Part shown: positions 11,360-24,049 of the stretch, in pieces
Layout of the letters: each line of letters begins with the position of its first letter
How positions within the stretch are numbered: the first letter of the stretch is position 1
Source of the DNA: Archangium primigenium
GTDB taxonomy: Bacteria; Myxococcota; Myxococcia; Myxococcales; Myxococcaceae
Direction: 5' to 3'
Assembly (NCBI RefSeq): GCF_016904885.1
Contig: NZ_JADWYI010000001.1
Coordinates: 6,944,001 to 7,008,000 of the forward strand
DNA length: 64,000 bases
Notes under the pieces: model-generated
What the model was told of the DNA's origin: nothing
The model's input: the letters and a program-made list of their open reading frames with translations, nothing else
Database searches by the model: none
Made by a program: the position numbers and the translations under genes

Positions 11360-12514
11360 ATGACTGGACACATCGAGCCGTTCCACCTGTCCGTGCCCCA
11401 AGCCGAGCTGGATGATTTGCGCGCGCGGCTGCTGCGCACCCGCTGGCCCGACCCCGGCACGGTGGAGGACTCCCGTCAGGGTCCGCCGCTGGCCAGGATT
11501 CGTGCACTCGTGGAGCGGTGGCGTGACGGCTACGACTGGCGTCGGTGCGAGGCGCTGCTCAATGGTCTCGGCTCGTCTCGCACCGAGATCGACGGACTGG
11601 GCATTCATTTCCTGCACATCCGCTCGCCCGAGCCCGAGGCACTGCCACTGCTCCTGACGCATGGCTGGCCCGGTTCGGTGCTGGAGTTCCGGCATGTGAT
11701 CGGCCCCCTCACCCAGCCGGTCGCGCATGGGGGCAAGGCGTCCGACGCCTTCCATCTCATCATCCCGTCGCTGCCAGGGTTTGGCTTTTCCGACAAGCCC
11801 ACCGAACCGGGGTGGCACATCGGGCGTGTCGCCAACGCGTGGGTCACGCTGATACGGAGGCTGGGTTATGCGCGGTGGGCCGCGCAGGGCGGCGATTGGG
11901 GCGCGGGAGTCACGACGATGCTCGGCCACATGGCGCCCGAGGGACTGATGGGCATCCACCTCAACATGGTGATGGTCCAGCCCACCCCCGAGCAGCGCGC
12001 GAACGCGGATGCTCCCGAGCGGAAGATGCTGGCGGACGCGCAGCGCTACGACGAGCAGTTCTCCGGCTATTACAAACTCCAGAACACCCGGCCGCAGTCC
12101 GTCGCGTTCAGCCTCGCGGATTCACCTGTCGGACTGGCCGCGTGGATCTACGCGCTGTTCCAGGACGTCTCGGACAGCGGCGGCGAGCCGGAGCGCGTGT
12201 TCTCGCTCGACGACATGCTGGATGACATCATGCTCTATTGGCTGCCCAACGCGGGGCCGAGCTCCGTGCGTCTGTATTGGGAGAGCGCCCAGGCGATGAA
12301 GCAAGGTGGCATGCCGGCCCGACCCATGCCGACCCCGGCTGGCATCAGCATGTTTCCTGGCGAGCAGGTGCGCGTGTCCCGGCGCTGGGCGGAACCCCAC
12401 TTCGCCCACCTCGTCCACTTCAACGAATTGGAGCGAGGGGGACATTTCGCGGCGCTGGAGCAACCGGCGGCCTTCGTGGAGGAACTGCGCGCTACCTTCG
12501 CCGGACTTCGATAG
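11360..12514 (+). CDS. epoxide hydrolase, alpha/beta-hydrolase fold
   Basis: Opens epoxides to diols with water. The 384-residue protein has the N-terminal EHN region (FHLSVPQAELDDLRARLLRT near residues 8-27), the oxyanion motif HGWPGS at 101-106, the nucleophile D179 in GGDWGAG, and a C-terminal catalytic His in the segment ERGGHFAAL. The lid region between about 220 and 310 is normal in length. I chose ATG 11360, with GGAG eight bases upstream, over a GTG at 11351. It is divergent from the TetR gene and probably under its control. Confidence 0.92.
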   Translation: MTGHIEPFHLSVPQAELDDLRARLLRTRWPDPGTVEDSRQGPPLARIRALVERWRDGYDWRRCEALLNGLGSSRTEIDGLGIHFLHIRSPEPEALPLLLTHGWPGSVLEFRHVIGPLTQPVAHGGKASDAFHLIIPSLPGFGFSDKPTEPGWHIGRVANAWVTLIRRLGYARWAAQGGDWGAGVTTMLGHMAPEGLMGIHLNMVMVQPTPEQRANADAPERKMLADAQRYDEQFSGYYKLQNTRPQSVAFSLADSPVGLAAWIYALFQDVSDSGGEPERVFSLDDMLDDIMLYWLPNAGPSSVRLYWESAQAMKQGGMPARPMPTPAGISMFPGEQVRVSRRWAEPHFAHLVHFNELERGGHFAALEQPAAFVEELRATFAGLR

Positions 12515-12539
12515 CGCCGTCCTGGCGGAGGACATGACC

Positions 12540-13058
12540 TTACTGCTCGCCCGAGGGCTCGCGCGACTCCACGGGCGATTCAGGTGGGGCGTCACTTGAG
12601 GGCGATGTCTCTGGCGGGGATGTAGGCGGAGTTGTGGGAGGAGCAGGAGGCGGTTCCGCTTCGTCCAGGGGCAGCACCTCGCCCACGATCTCGCCTTGAG
12701 CCGTCACCGCGTATTCGAACCAGCCATCCAGCACGCGCACACGCGGCCCACCACACCGGTTGAAGTGCTGGCTGAGCAGCACGTAGTACAAGCCCGATGT
12801 CGAGTCTTTGTAGACGGCAACATCCAGACCTTGCTCCGGGCTTGAGCATCCCCAGAACAAGTCCGGATAGGGGTTGGTCCGGACCATTTCGCGGAGCGCG
12901 GCCGCCGCGGCAATCGCGGCGCCCGCCTCGACCGATGGGACGAGAAGCTGGGTCGCGGCGACATCTGGCCCCTTGACGGGCCCCTTCCGTGCCGGAGCGA
13001 AGAAGGAACACCCCGACGACACCACCGCGAAGAACGCGAGAACCCACAACCTGTTCAT
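12540..13058 (-). CDS. lipoprotein of unknown function
   Basis: A 172-residue protein with a lipoprotein signal (MNRLWVLAFFAVVSSGCSFF), a middle domain with several aromatic residues and Cys (DLFWGCSSPEQGLDVAVYKD), and a Pro/Ser/Glu-rich tail after about residue 130. I recognise no family. The ATG at 13058 was chosen because the signal peptide begins there; an upstream ATG in the same frame at 13109 would bury it. Base composition is less GC-biased than in the neighbouring metabolic genes, as in the next lipoprotein upstream on this strand. Confidence 0.75.
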   Translation of the reverse strand: MNRLWVLAFFAVVSSGCSFFAPARKGPVKGPDVAATQLLVPSVEAGAAIAAAAALREMVRTNPYPDLFWGCSSPEQGLDVAVYKDSTSGLYYVLLSQHFNRCGGPRVRVLDGWFEYAVTAQGEIVGEVLPLDEAEPPPAPPTTPPTSPPETSPSSDAPPESPVESREPSGEQ

Positions 13059-13118
13059 ATGGTTTTCCAAGACCGAGGACCGTGATGCACTCTCGCGCCG
13101 TAAAGACATGAACTCGGC

Positions 13119-13877
13119 CTACTCGCGAAGAAGTCGGATGGGGCCCCGCGTACAGTCGGGTGCGCGTCCACGACGATCGTCCGGCGCTCGCGGAATACAC
13201 CTTCCCAATGCGATCCAAGCGATTCGTGCGTCACTCCACTGCTGGATCTCCCCTGTTGGGAAATAGCGCAAGAAGATGCGCGAGCCGTCCTGTCGCTCGG
13301 CGATCAACGCCGAGGCCATCTCGATGTTCGTGGTCTTGAAGAGGGCAGGAGCAGGATTGCCTGGAATCAATCGGACCTCCGCCATGGACACGTAAGGATC
13401 GATAGTGTCCGTTGGCCAGGCCGCGAGGTCGAGTGAAGAAGGTGCTGCCGCACAGGGATGATTGTGGACGTATCCAACGACCCACACCCGCGAGTCTGGA
13501 TAATCATCGTCCGTCACTCTGAAGAATGGATTACACGAGTTATGCGTCCCCGAGCTGGGCTCGGTCACCCGCCATGAAAGGGAATCACGGTCACCGGCGA
13601 CATAGACCGTCGAGCAGTACTCCCTGGACAAACCCACGATGGGACGATTCGTCACGGGATCGCACACCTTGGCGCCCGGCCGTTCGAGGAGTGCATCCGC
13701 AACGTCTCGAAGGAACGTAATAGGGATGGAGGCATCCTCCGCCGACATTTCAAACGCGGGAACCCGAGACCAAGGCCCTTTGGCGAAAGGAGTATCGCGT
13801 TCGGGCGTGTTCGTTGGCGGCGAGGACGCACACCCCGCGAGCAGCGTGAGAAGCAGCGCCCTCCTCTTCACGAACAT
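13119..13877 (-). CDS. lipoprotein with a JAMM/MPN-like metal-binding motif
   Basis: A 252-residue lipoprotein (signal MFVKRRALLLTLLAGCASS). After a strand-like segment VWVVGYVHNHP it carries His138-x-His140 followed by Ser147 and Asp150 (PSSLDLAAW). This is close to the JAMM metalloprotease signature His-x-His-x7-Ser-x2-Asp, here with a six-residue spacing. The upstream catalytic Glu is not obvious. An exported JAMM-fold peptidase or pseudo-enzyme is possible, but the sequence match is one motif only. It starts 259 bases from the divergent MscS gene. Confidence 0.7.
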   Translation of the reverse strand: MFVKRRALLLTLLAGCASSPPTNTPERDTPFAKGPWSRVPAFEMSAEDASIPITFLRDVADALLERPGAKVCDPVTNRPIVGLSREYCSTVYVAGDRDSLSWRVTEPSSGTHNSCNPFFRVTDDDYPDSRVWVVGYVHNHPCAAAPSSLDLAAWPTDTIDPYVSMAEVRLIPGNPAPALFKTTNIEMASALIAERQDGSRIFLRYFPTGEIQQWSDARIAWIALGRCIPRAPDDRRGRAPDCTRGPIRLLRE

Positions 13878-14136
13878 TCGACTGCCTCGCTCCAGACGCG
13901 GGAGACACCAGGAGCTCGACTCTATCACCTCCCCAGTGAGCCGGGCGTTCGCTGACACGTCAATAGCGGGCCGACACGCGGCCATCTCGGTCGTCAGCGG
14001 GGCAGCCCTCGGGGGCGAGTGAAAGCACGCGCGGAGGCGGCTAGAGTGCGGCCCCGCGGTGCTCGTCCCGGAGCGCGACGCCGCGATCCTTCACTTCTTC
14101 ACCCTTCCGTCCCGCCTCCGGTCCAGGTCTCAGCTC

Positions 14137-15789
14137 ATGCAGATCCCCCGCCTCGCGGCCACCCCCGAGCTCAACAACGCGCTGCTCGTCGGCTCCGCCG
14201 TCGCGCTCTCGCTCGTCGTCTGTTGGGCCGCGCTCGTCACCACGAGCTTCCTGCTTCACCAGGCCATCCGGGCCAGCGGTATCCAGTCCCTGGCCCCCCT
14301 CGGGGAGGGCCTGTACCGGCGGGGCCGCATCCTCGCCTCGCTGCTGTCCATCCCCATCGTCCTCGCCGGCACCGCGCTGCTCGGCTACGCCCTGTGGAAC
14401 GGCACGGACCTCCAGCCCCCGTTCGACGAGGCCCTGGCGCAGGTCACCCCCGACGTCCTCAAGGCCCTGGCCCGGGGCGTGGGCCTGGTGCTGCTGATGC
14501 TCCTGGGCTTCTACGCGCTCCAGCGCAGCGCCAAGGGGCTGGTGGTCCGCACCGAGCAGAAGCTGCAGGAGCGCCAGCTGCCCGCGGCCCAGCGCGTCCA
14601 CGCCGAGAAGCTGCTGGCCATCCTCCCGTCCGTCATCAACCTGGCGCTGGCCAATGCCGTGGTGCGCACGGCGCTGCCCGCCATGGAGCTGCCGCACGCG
14701 CTCGATTGGCTCATCAGCACCACGCTCTACATCCTGCTGCTCATCACCGGCGGCCGCGCCCTGGTGTTCTTCCTCTACTTCCTGTCCGAGCGTCTGGTGT
14801 CTGGCTGGGAAGCCAAGAGCCAGGGCACGCCGTTCGAGGAGTACTACGCCGTCCTGCGCCGGCTGCTGCCCGTGGGGCAGAAGAGCCTCGAGGCCATCAC
14901 CTACATCTCCGTGGCCACGCTCATCGTCCGCAAGTTCGAGACGCTCGAGCCCGTGGCGCCCTACGGGCCGGTGCTCATCCGCATCGTCTCGATGTTCTTC
15001 GCCGCCAGCGTGATCATCGAATCCGGTCGCGTCATGGTCACGCGCCTGTTGTCGGCCACCACCTCCGTCGCCGACGACGTGCAGCGCCGCCGCCAGACGT
15101 TCATCGGCCTGATGCAGAGCATCATCAAATACACGGTCTACTTCTGTGTCTGCATGATGGTGCTCAGCGATCTGGGCATGGACCCGACGCCCATCCTGGC
15201 GGGCGCCGGCATCGTGGGCCTCACCGTGGGCCTGGGCGCCCAGACCATCGTGGCGGACCTGATGAATGGCATCTTCCTGCTGTTCGAGGATCAGATCCTC
15301 AACGGCGACTACGTGCGCATCGACGACACCGAGGGCACGGTGGATGAGATCACCCCGCGCGTCACGCGCATCCGCGACCGGTACGGGCGTCTGCACATCA
15401 TGCGCAACGGGGAGATCAAGAACGTCATCAATTACAGCCGGGGCTGGACCCTGGCGGTGGTGGAGGTGAACATCGCGTTCGAAGCGGACATCCGCAAGAC
15501 GCTCCAGGTCATCAATGAGACGGGCGCCCAGTTGCCCGAGTTGCTGCCCGGCAAGGCCATCGAGGTGCCCAAGGTCATGGGCATCGAGTCCATCGACGAG
15601 AGCAGCCTCCGGGTGCGCATCGAGGTGAAGGTCTCGCCCGGCTGCCACTACGAGGTGAAGCGGATGCTGCACATGCTCCTGGTGGAGAACTTCAAGGCCC
15701 ACAAGCTGGAGCTCCCCTATCCCAAGTCCGTCCAGTACTCCCCGGCCGATTTCTCCGAGGCGCCCCCCGCGGAGAAGGAAGCGGCCTGA
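14137..15789 (+). CDS. MscS-family mechanosensitive channel
   Basis: Membrane channel of 550 residues with about five or six N-terminal hydrophobic segments before the conserved MscS core. The pore helix region reads ILAGAGIVGLTVGLGAQTIV. The beta-domain motif follows (FEDQILNGDYVRIDD, EGTVDEITPRVTRIRDRYG), and then a C-terminal alpha/beta domain. It is about twice the length of E. coli MscS, so it belongs to the larger multi-helix members that release solutes on hypo-osmotic shock. ATG 14137 was preferred over a GTG at 14059 because the residues before it are polar and unlike the family. Confidence 0.9.
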   Translation: MQIPRLAATPELNNALLVGSAVALSLVVCWAALVTTSFLLHQAIRASGIQSLAPLGEGLYRRGRILASLLSIPIVLAGTALLGYALWNGTDLQPPFDEALAQVTPDVLKALARGVGLVLLMLLGFYALQRSAKGLVVRTEQKLQERQLPAAQRVHAEKLLAILPSVINLALANAVVRTALPAMELPHALDWLISTTLYILLLITGGRALVFFLYFLSERLVSGWEAKSQGTPFEEYYAVLRRLLPVGQKSLEAITYISVATLIVRKFETLEPVAPYGPVLIRIVSMFFAASVIIESGRVMVTRLLSATTSVADDVQRRRQTFIGLMQSIIKYTVYFCVCMMVLSDLGMDPTPILAGAGIVGLTVGLGAQTIVADLMNGIFLLFEDQILNGDYVRIDDTEGTVDEITPRVTRIRDRYGRLHIMRNGEIKNVINYSRGWTLAVVEVNIAFEADIRKTLQVINETGAQLPELLPGKAIEVPKVMGIESIDESSLRVRIEVKVSPGCHYEVKRMLHMLLVENFKAHKLELPYPKSVQYSPADFSEAPPAEKEAA

Positions 15790-15802
15790 CGCACGCGGCC
15801 GC

Positions 15803-15991
15803 TCAGGGACCCACGCCCGGACCATTCACCACGTTGTGGTCCGGGTTGGGGTCCAGGCCCGCGCCGCCCATTCCCGGCGGCGGCGTGGCCGAGCGCTCAT
15901 CGGTGCCGGTGTCCCGGGTCGCCATCGTCTTGCACCCGGCCCCCAGCACCCCCACCGCCACGATCCATCCCGCCAGCAGCATCCGCGTCAT
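15803..15991 (-). CDS. very small lipoprotein (62 residues)
   Basis: A complete short gene: signal sequence MTRMLLAGWIVAVGVLGAGC with lipobox GAGC, then 42 mostly polar residues rich in Gly, Pro, Asp and Asn. No family is recognised. It converges on the MscS gene with 13 bases between stops. It lies on the same strand as the xylulokinase gene, which ends 105 bases after this gene's start in window coordinates, and may be read from it or from its own promoter. Confidence 0.65.
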   Translation of the reverse strand: MTRMLLAGWIVAVGVLGAGCKTMATRDTGTDERSATPPPGMGGAGLDPNPDHNVVNGPGVGP

Positions 15992-16096
15992 GACCTTGCC
16001 TCCCGTGTCCAGGAGGCAAAGGTGGGCGCGGGGGCCCCAGTGCGCAGCGAGGGCCCGCCTGGCTGGCTGGCGCCTCCTCCCAAGGGCCCGAGGGGT

Positions 16097-17551
16097 TCAG
16101 CGCACCGCGCGCAGCGCCGGGTAGAGCTGGCGCCAGCGGCCGTACGCCTCGGCGTAGCGGGCCACGAGCGCCGGTTCCGGCTCCACCACCCGGGCCACGG
16201 GCGGCGGCACCGCGAGCGCGAACGGGTCCTCCCCCGTCGCCGCGAGCCGGCCCAGCCGCGCCGCGCCAAAGGCTCCGCCGAAGTCACCCTCGGCGTGCAC
16301 GTCCAGGGGCCGGTCGAGCACGCTGGCGAGGATCTTCAACCACAGGGGGGAGCGCGACCCGCCGCCCACCGCCGAGGCCCGGGCCACCTGCGTGCCCGCG
16401 TCGGCGAGGACCCGCAGACAGTCCGCCACGGCGAACGCCACGCCCTCCAGCACCGCCTGGGTGAGCGCCGCGCGGCCGTGGCCATGCGCGAGCCCCACGA
16501 AGGCCCCACGCGCCGAGGCGTCGTTGTGCGGGGTGCGCTCGCCGGACAGGTACGGCAGGAACTGCACCGCGGAGGGCGCCTCGACACGCTCGCCCAGCGC
16601 GGCGATGAGCGCGGGCGCGGGCTCGCCCAGGAGCGCGGACAACCACTCCAGGCTCGCCGCCGCCGACAGGATGACGCCCATCTGGTGCCAGGTGCCGGGG
16701 ACCGCGTGGCAGAAGGCGTGGACCGCGCCCGCGGTGTTCGGGGAGAAGCGCGCGTTGGAGACGAACAACACGCCCGAGGTGCCCAGCGACACGAAGGCCG
16801 AGCCCGGCTTCACCGCGCCAATGCCCACGGCGCTCGCGGCGTTGTCTCCCCCGCCACCGGCGACCACCGGCGCGCGGGTCATGCCCCAGCGCCGGGCCAG
16901 CTCCGGCCGCAGCCGCCCGGAGGCCTCGGAGCCCTCCACGAGCCGGGGCATGTGCGCGCGCGTGAGGCCCGTGGCCTCGAGCAGCGCGTCGGACCAGTCC
17001 CGCTTCGCCACGTCGAGCCACAACGTGCCGGCGGCATCCGACATCTCGGAGACATGGTCCCCCACGAGGAACAGGCGCACGTAGTCCTTGGGTAGCAGCA
17101 CCTTGCGCGTCTTGGCGAAGCGCTCGGGCTCGTGCCGCGCCACCCACAGCAGCTTGGGCGCGGTGAAGCCCGGCATGGCCAGATTGCCGCTGAGCTCGCG
17201 CGAGCGGGGGCAGCGCGTCTCCAGTTCGTGACACTCGGCCTCCGAGCGCCCGTCGTTCCAGAGGATGGCCGGGCGCAGGGGCCGGTCGTCCGCGCCCAAC
17301 AGCGTGGCGCCGTGCATGTGGCCGGACAGCCCGATGCCCTCGACGGCCGCCAGGGCCTCGCGGTGCGAGGCGGCGAGCGTGTCCAGCACCTGCTCGCAGC
17401 CGCGGATCCACGCGTCCGGGTCCTGCTCGGACCAGCCCGGGTGCGGCCGGTCCACGTCCAGCGCCGCGCTGGCGCTCGCGAGAATGCGCTCCCGTGCGTC
17501 CACGAGCACGGCCTTGACGGACGAGGTTCCCACGTCGATGCCGAGGTACAT
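16097..17551 (-). CDS. xylB: xylulokinase, FGGY family
   Basis: Phosphorylates D-xylulose to xylulose 5-phosphate, feeding the pentose phosphate pathway. The 484-residue length equals the usual XylB length. The N-terminal phosphate loop reads YLGIDVGTSSVKAVLVD, followed by the XylB-like GIGLSGHMHGATLL and the C-terminal FGGY region (VGGGSRSPLWLKILASVLD). The ATG at 17551 places the first beta strand at the N-terminus as in the family; more upstream starts add unrelated residues. It could act on xylulose formed by the polyol dehydrogenase upstream in the window, but the two genes are not linked in one operon. Confidence 0.92.
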   Translation of the reverse strand: MYLGIDVGTSSVKAVLVDARERILASASAALDVDRPHPGWSEQDPDAWIRGCEQVLDTLAASHREALAAVEGIGLSGHMHGATLLGADDRPLRPAILWNDGRSEAECHELETRCPRSRELSGNLAMPGFTAPKLLWVARHEPERFAKTRKVLLPKDYVRLFLVGDHVSEMSDAAGTLWLDVAKRDWSDALLEATGLTRAHMPRLVEGSEASGRLRPELARRWGMTRAPVVAGGGGDNAASAVGIGAVKPGSAFVSLGTSGVLFVSNARFSPNTAGAVHAFCHAVPGTWHQMGVILSAAASLEWLSALLGEPAPALIAALGERVEAPSAVQFLPYLSGERTPHNDASARGAFVGLAHGHGRAALTQAVLEGVAFAVADCLRVLADAGTQVARASAVGGGSRSPLWLKILASVLDRPLDVHAEGDFGGAFGAARLGRLAATGEDPFALAVPPPVARVVEPEPALVARYAEAYGRWRQLYPALRAVR

Positions 17552-17754
17552 GTGTTCTGTCGCTCCCACGCGTGCCGTCTTCCCGAGAACACGGTCCCTC
17601 GTCGCTCCGGGGAAGTCAAAGGGAGGAAGGAACCCGCGCCCTCGGGCAAGGGGCTCGGCGGGCCGCGCGAGGACTATCAACAATACGGCACGGAGGCGGG
17701 CATCTGCTCGTCCCGGGCGCGCGGCCTCGCGGGAGCGCGCTAGAAACCGGGGGC

Positions 17755-18768
17755 ATGAAAGCCTACGAGATCCGCGGTGGATTCGGACTGGACAAGCTGG
17801 TGGCGTGCGAGCGGCTGGATCCGGAGCCCGGGCCCTTCCAGGTGCGCATCCGGGTGAAGGCCACGAGCCTCAACTACCGCGACCTGATGATGGTGCGCGG
17901 GCAGTACAACCCCCGGCAGAAGCTGCCGCTCGTGCCCAACTCGGACGGCGCGGGCGTGGTGGACGCGGTGGGCCCGGGCGTCACCCGCGTGAAGCCGGGC
18001 GACCGGGTGATGGGTCTGTTCTCCCAGAACTGGCTGGCCGGAGGGCTCACCCGGAGCACGCAGCTGCAGACCCTCGGGGGCCCGCTGGAGGGCGCGCTCG
18101 CGGACACGATGATCGTGCACGAGGACGGCGCGGTGCCCACGCCCGCGTACCTCTCCGACGAGGAGGCCGCCACCCTGCCCTGCGCGGCCCTCACCGCGTG
18201 GAGCGCGCTCGTCACCCAGGGCGGGCTCCAGGCCGGAGACACCGTGCTCGTCCAGGGCACGGGCGGCGTCTCCCTCTTCGCGTTGCAGATCGCCCGGCTC
18301 ATGGGCGCGCGGGTGCTCGTCACCTCCAGCAGGGACGACAAGCTCGCGCGGGCGCGAACCCTGGGCGCCGCCGAGGGCATCAATTACGTGAGCACCCCGG
18401 ACTGGGACAAGGCGGCGCGCGCGCTCACGGGCGGCGTGGGCGTGGACCACGTGGTGGAGGTGGGCGGCGCGGGCACGCTGGAGCGCTCGCTGCGCGCCGT
18501 GCGCACGGGCGGCACGGTGTCCGTCATCGGCGTGCTCTCGGGCGCGGCCCACTCCGTCAACGTGCTGCCCATGCTCATGAACAACCTGCGGGTGCAGGGC
18601 ATCTTCGTGGGGCACCGCGCGTCCTTCGAGGCGATGACGCGGGCGTTCGCCCAGCACGAGCTGCACCCGGTGGTGGACCGCGTCTTCCCCTTCGCCGAGG
18701 CCGTGGCCGCCTTCGAGCACCTCCAGAGCGGCGCGCACTTCGGCAAGGTCGTCATCCGGGTGGACTGA
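17755..18768 (+). CDS. medium-chain NAD(P)H-dependent oxidoreductase (quinone oxidoreductase-like)
   Basis: Zinc-less or zinc-type MDR oxidoreductase of 337 residues. The GroES-like half contains ATSLNYRDLMMVRGQYNP and the segment LPLVPNSDGAGVVDAVG. The Rossmann half contains VLVQGTGGVSLFALQIARL. The structural zinc Cys cluster of classical alcohol dehydrogenases is absent, which favours a quinone-reductase-like member. Substrate unknown. It diverges from xylB with 203 bases between starts and ends at a shared hairpin terminator with the GH3 gene. Confidence 0.88.
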   Translation: MKAYEIRGGFGLDKLVACERLDPEPGPFQVRIRVKATSLNYRDLMMVRGQYNPRQKLPLVPNSDGAGVVDAVGPGVTRVKPGDRVMGLFSQNWLAGGLTRSTQLQTLGGPLEGALADTMIVHEDGAVPTPAYLSDEEAATLPCAALTAWSALVTQGGLQAGDTVLVQGTGGVSLFALQIARLMGARVLVTSSRDDKLARARTLGAAEGINYVSTPDWDKAARALTGGVGVDHVVEVGGAGTLERSLRAVRTGGTVSVIGVLSGAAHSVNVLPMLMNNLRVQGIFVGHRASFEAMTRAFAQHELHPVVDRVFPFAEAVAAFEHLQSGAHFGKVVIRVD

Positions 18769-18777
18769 AAAGACAAC

Positions 18778-18807
18778 GGCCCTCGACCCGGGCGTGGGTC
18801 GAGGGCC
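18778..18807. terminator. bidirectional terminator between the oxidoreductase and GH3 genes
   Basis: A perfect 12-bp stem pairs GGCCCTCGACCC (18778-18789) with GGGTCGAGGGCC (18796-18807) around six bases. The minus-strand transcript has a U-rich stretch (GTTGTCTTTTC) after the stem; the plus-strand tail is weak. Confidence 0.8.
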
Positions 18808-18832
18808 GCCGGTTCAGCGGAGACGCTCGCGA

Positions 18833-22108
<3,276 letters not shown>

Positions 22109-22269
22109 GCCATCTCCAGGGGGGGATCTTCGAGGGGCGCGTTGACGGGCCCACGGGAAGCAGTCACCCCGGCCGGTCAAAGCGTGGGCACCGTAGAAGT
22201 AAGAGCCCCCGCATGCAAGGCGCCCCCGTGCGTCGACGCGGTGCGGCGCGCGTTCTCCCGAAACGACAC

Positions 22270-22300
22270 AGGCCCCTCATGCCGTGGGCACGAGGAGCCT
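22270..22300 (-). terminator. terminator downstream of the NtrC-type regulator gene
   Basis: On the minus strand the RNA folds into a 13-bp stem between 22300-22288 and 22282-22270, with two G-U wobbles and a five-base loop. It is followed by a short U-rich tail (GTGTCGTTTC). It lies 42 bases past the regulator's stop and isolates it from the GH3 gene. A second palindrome at 22321-22339 (CCCGGGA, five A, TCCCGGG) sits just before it. Confidence 0.55.
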
Positions 22301-22342
22301 GGGATGTCTTGCTTGCTTTTCCCGGGAAAAAATCCCGGGGGA

Positions 22343-23977
22343 TCAGAACTCCGCGGCGGCGCGGGGATCGATGATGCCGCACTCCTTGATCTTGTAGAGC
22401 AGCGCCTTGTAGCTGATGCGCAGCTTGCCGGCCGCGCGGCGCTTGTTCCACGCGGTGCGCTGGAGCATGGCGAGGATGGCCTCGCGCTCGGCGAGCATGG
22501 CCGCGCGCTTGCCGATGTCCTTGAGGGACATCTCCGCCTCCGGCATGGAGGGCGGGGGCGGCGGCGGCTGGGGCGCGTCGAAGGGGTTGGCGTAGCGCAC
22601 GGGCGCGGGCGTGGCCGCGGGCGTGAGCTCCACCGCGGGCGTGTTGCCCCGGGCGGGCATCTCCAGCACCTGCACGGACGACGTGGCGACCAGGGGCACG
22701 GGCGCGGGCGTCATGGCGCGGGGCGTGGGCGCCGGGGGCTCCACGTCGCCGTCACCGGCGTAGGACGTGGGCAGGGACGGCGCGCTCGCGGGCACGCGGC
22801 CCCCGCTGCGCAGCTCCTCCATGACGAGCGAGGTGTCCTTGAGCACGCACAGCCGGCGCACCATGTTCTCCAGCTCGCGCACGTTGCCCGGCCACTCGTA
22901 CTCGGTGAAGGCGCGCAGCACCTCGGGCGGCAGCTCCGCCACGCCACTCATGAAGCCGCGGCCGTACTTCTTGAGGAAGTGGTCCGTGAGGGGCACCACG
23001 TCCTCGGGGCGCTCGCGCAGGGAGGGCAGGCGGATGGCCACGACGTTGAGGCGGTAAAAGAGATCCTCGCGGAAGTTGCCCAGGGCGATCTCCCGCTCCA
23101 GGTCCCGGTTGGTGGCCACCACCACGCGGCTGTCCACGCGCACGCTCTTCTTGCCGCCCACGCGGAAGAACTCCTCGTCCTGGAGCACCTGCAGCAGCTT
23201 GGCCTGCAGGCGGATGGCCATCTCGCCAATCTCGTCCAGGAAGATGGTGCCCTGGTCGGCGAGCTCGAACTTGCCGGGCTTCTCCGCCGTGGCGCCGGTG
23301 AAGGCGCCGCGCTCGTGGCCGAACAGCTCGCTCTCCAGGAGCTCGCCGGGCAGCGCCGCGCAGTTGACCTTGATGAAGGGCTTGTTGCGCCGGTTGCTGC
23401 GCGCGTGGATCTCCCGGGCGATGACCTCCTTGCCCGTACCGGACTCGCCGAGCAACAGCACCGGCACGTCCGTGTCCGCGATGCGCTCCACCAGCGCGCG
23501 CGCCCGGCGCATGGCCGGTGAGTGCGAGATGACGATGCGCTCGTTGCTCGCCTCCTCCTTGGCGTGCGAGGGCACCACGGGCGCGCTCACCGGCGCCGGG
23601 CGCGCGGGCAGGCGGTTGCCCAGGGCGCGCGAGAGCGCGTCCTCCAGCTCGTCCGCGCCAAAGGGCTTGGACAGGTAGTCACTCGCGCCGAGCTTCATGG
23701 CGCGCATGGCGTCATCCGCGCCCGAGAGGGCCGAGAGGACGATGACGGGCGCGCCGCCACCCGAGGCCCGGTAGCGCTTGAGCACGTCCAGCCCGCTCAT
23801 CTCCGGCATCATGACGTCCAGCAGCACCACGTCGAACGAACCACCCGACAACATCTCCAGGGCCTGGGAGCCGCTCGACGCGCTCCGCACCTGGTAGCCC
23901 GAGCTGCCCAGCAGCTCCGCGAGGAAGGTGCGCACCTGCTCTTCGTCGTCCACCACCAACACAGCGATCCGATCCAT
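22343..23977 (-). CDS. NtrC-family sigma-54-dependent response regulator
   Basis: Bacterial enhancer-binding protein of 544 residues. The receiver domain has acidic pocket D10/D11, phosphorylation site D54 (VVLLDVMMPEMSG) and K104. The AAA+ domain has Walker A GESGTGKE at 177-184 and the sigma-54 contact loop GAFTGA at 224-229, both intact. A Pro/Ala-rich linker follows at about 430-490, then a Fis-type helix-turn-helix in the last 45 residues (NKRRAAGKLRISYKALLYKI). The start at 23977 has the strong ribosome site GGAGGCGAGGGG. No histidine kinase gene is adjacent; the next gene upstream is a receiver-GGDEF protein. Targets are unknown; I found no sigma-54 -24/-12 element in nearby gaps. Confidence 0.95.
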   Translation of the reverse strand: MDRIAVLVVDDEEQVRTFLAELLGSSGYQVRSASSGSQALEMLSGGSFDVVLLDVMMPEMSGLDVLKRYRASGGGAPVIVLSALSGADDAMRAMKLGASDYLSKPFGADELEDALSRALGNRLPARPAPVSAPVVPSHAKEEASNERIVISHSPAMRRARALVERIADTDVPVLLLGESGTGKEVIAREIHARSNRRNKPFIKVNCAALPGELLESELFGHERGAFTGATAEKPGKFELADQGTIFLDEIGEMAIRLQAKLLQVLQDEEFFRVGGKKSVRVDSRVVVATNRDLEREIALGNFREDLFYRLNVVAIRLPSLRERPEDVVPLTDHFLKKYGRGFMSGVAELPPEVLRAFTEYEWPGNVRELENMVRRLCVLKDTSLVMEELRSGGRVPASAPSLPTSYAGDGDVEPPAPTPRAMTPAPVPLVATSSVQVLEMPARGNTPAVELTPAATPAPVRYANPFDAPQPPPPPPSMPEAEMSLKDIGKRAAMLAEREAILAMLQRTAWNKRRAAGKLRISYKALLYKIKECGIIDPRAAAEF

Positions 23978-24049
23978 CCCCTCGCCTCCCCTCACCCAAT
24001 CCATCGCGATTCCATCCGTGAGACGTCCATGTCGGCCGCGCCCCGAAAC

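Noticed and set aside
22109-22342. A sigma-54 promoter for the GH3 gene beside the NtrC-type regulator
   Set aside because: No TGGCAC-N5-TTGC element in either orientation in this gap.
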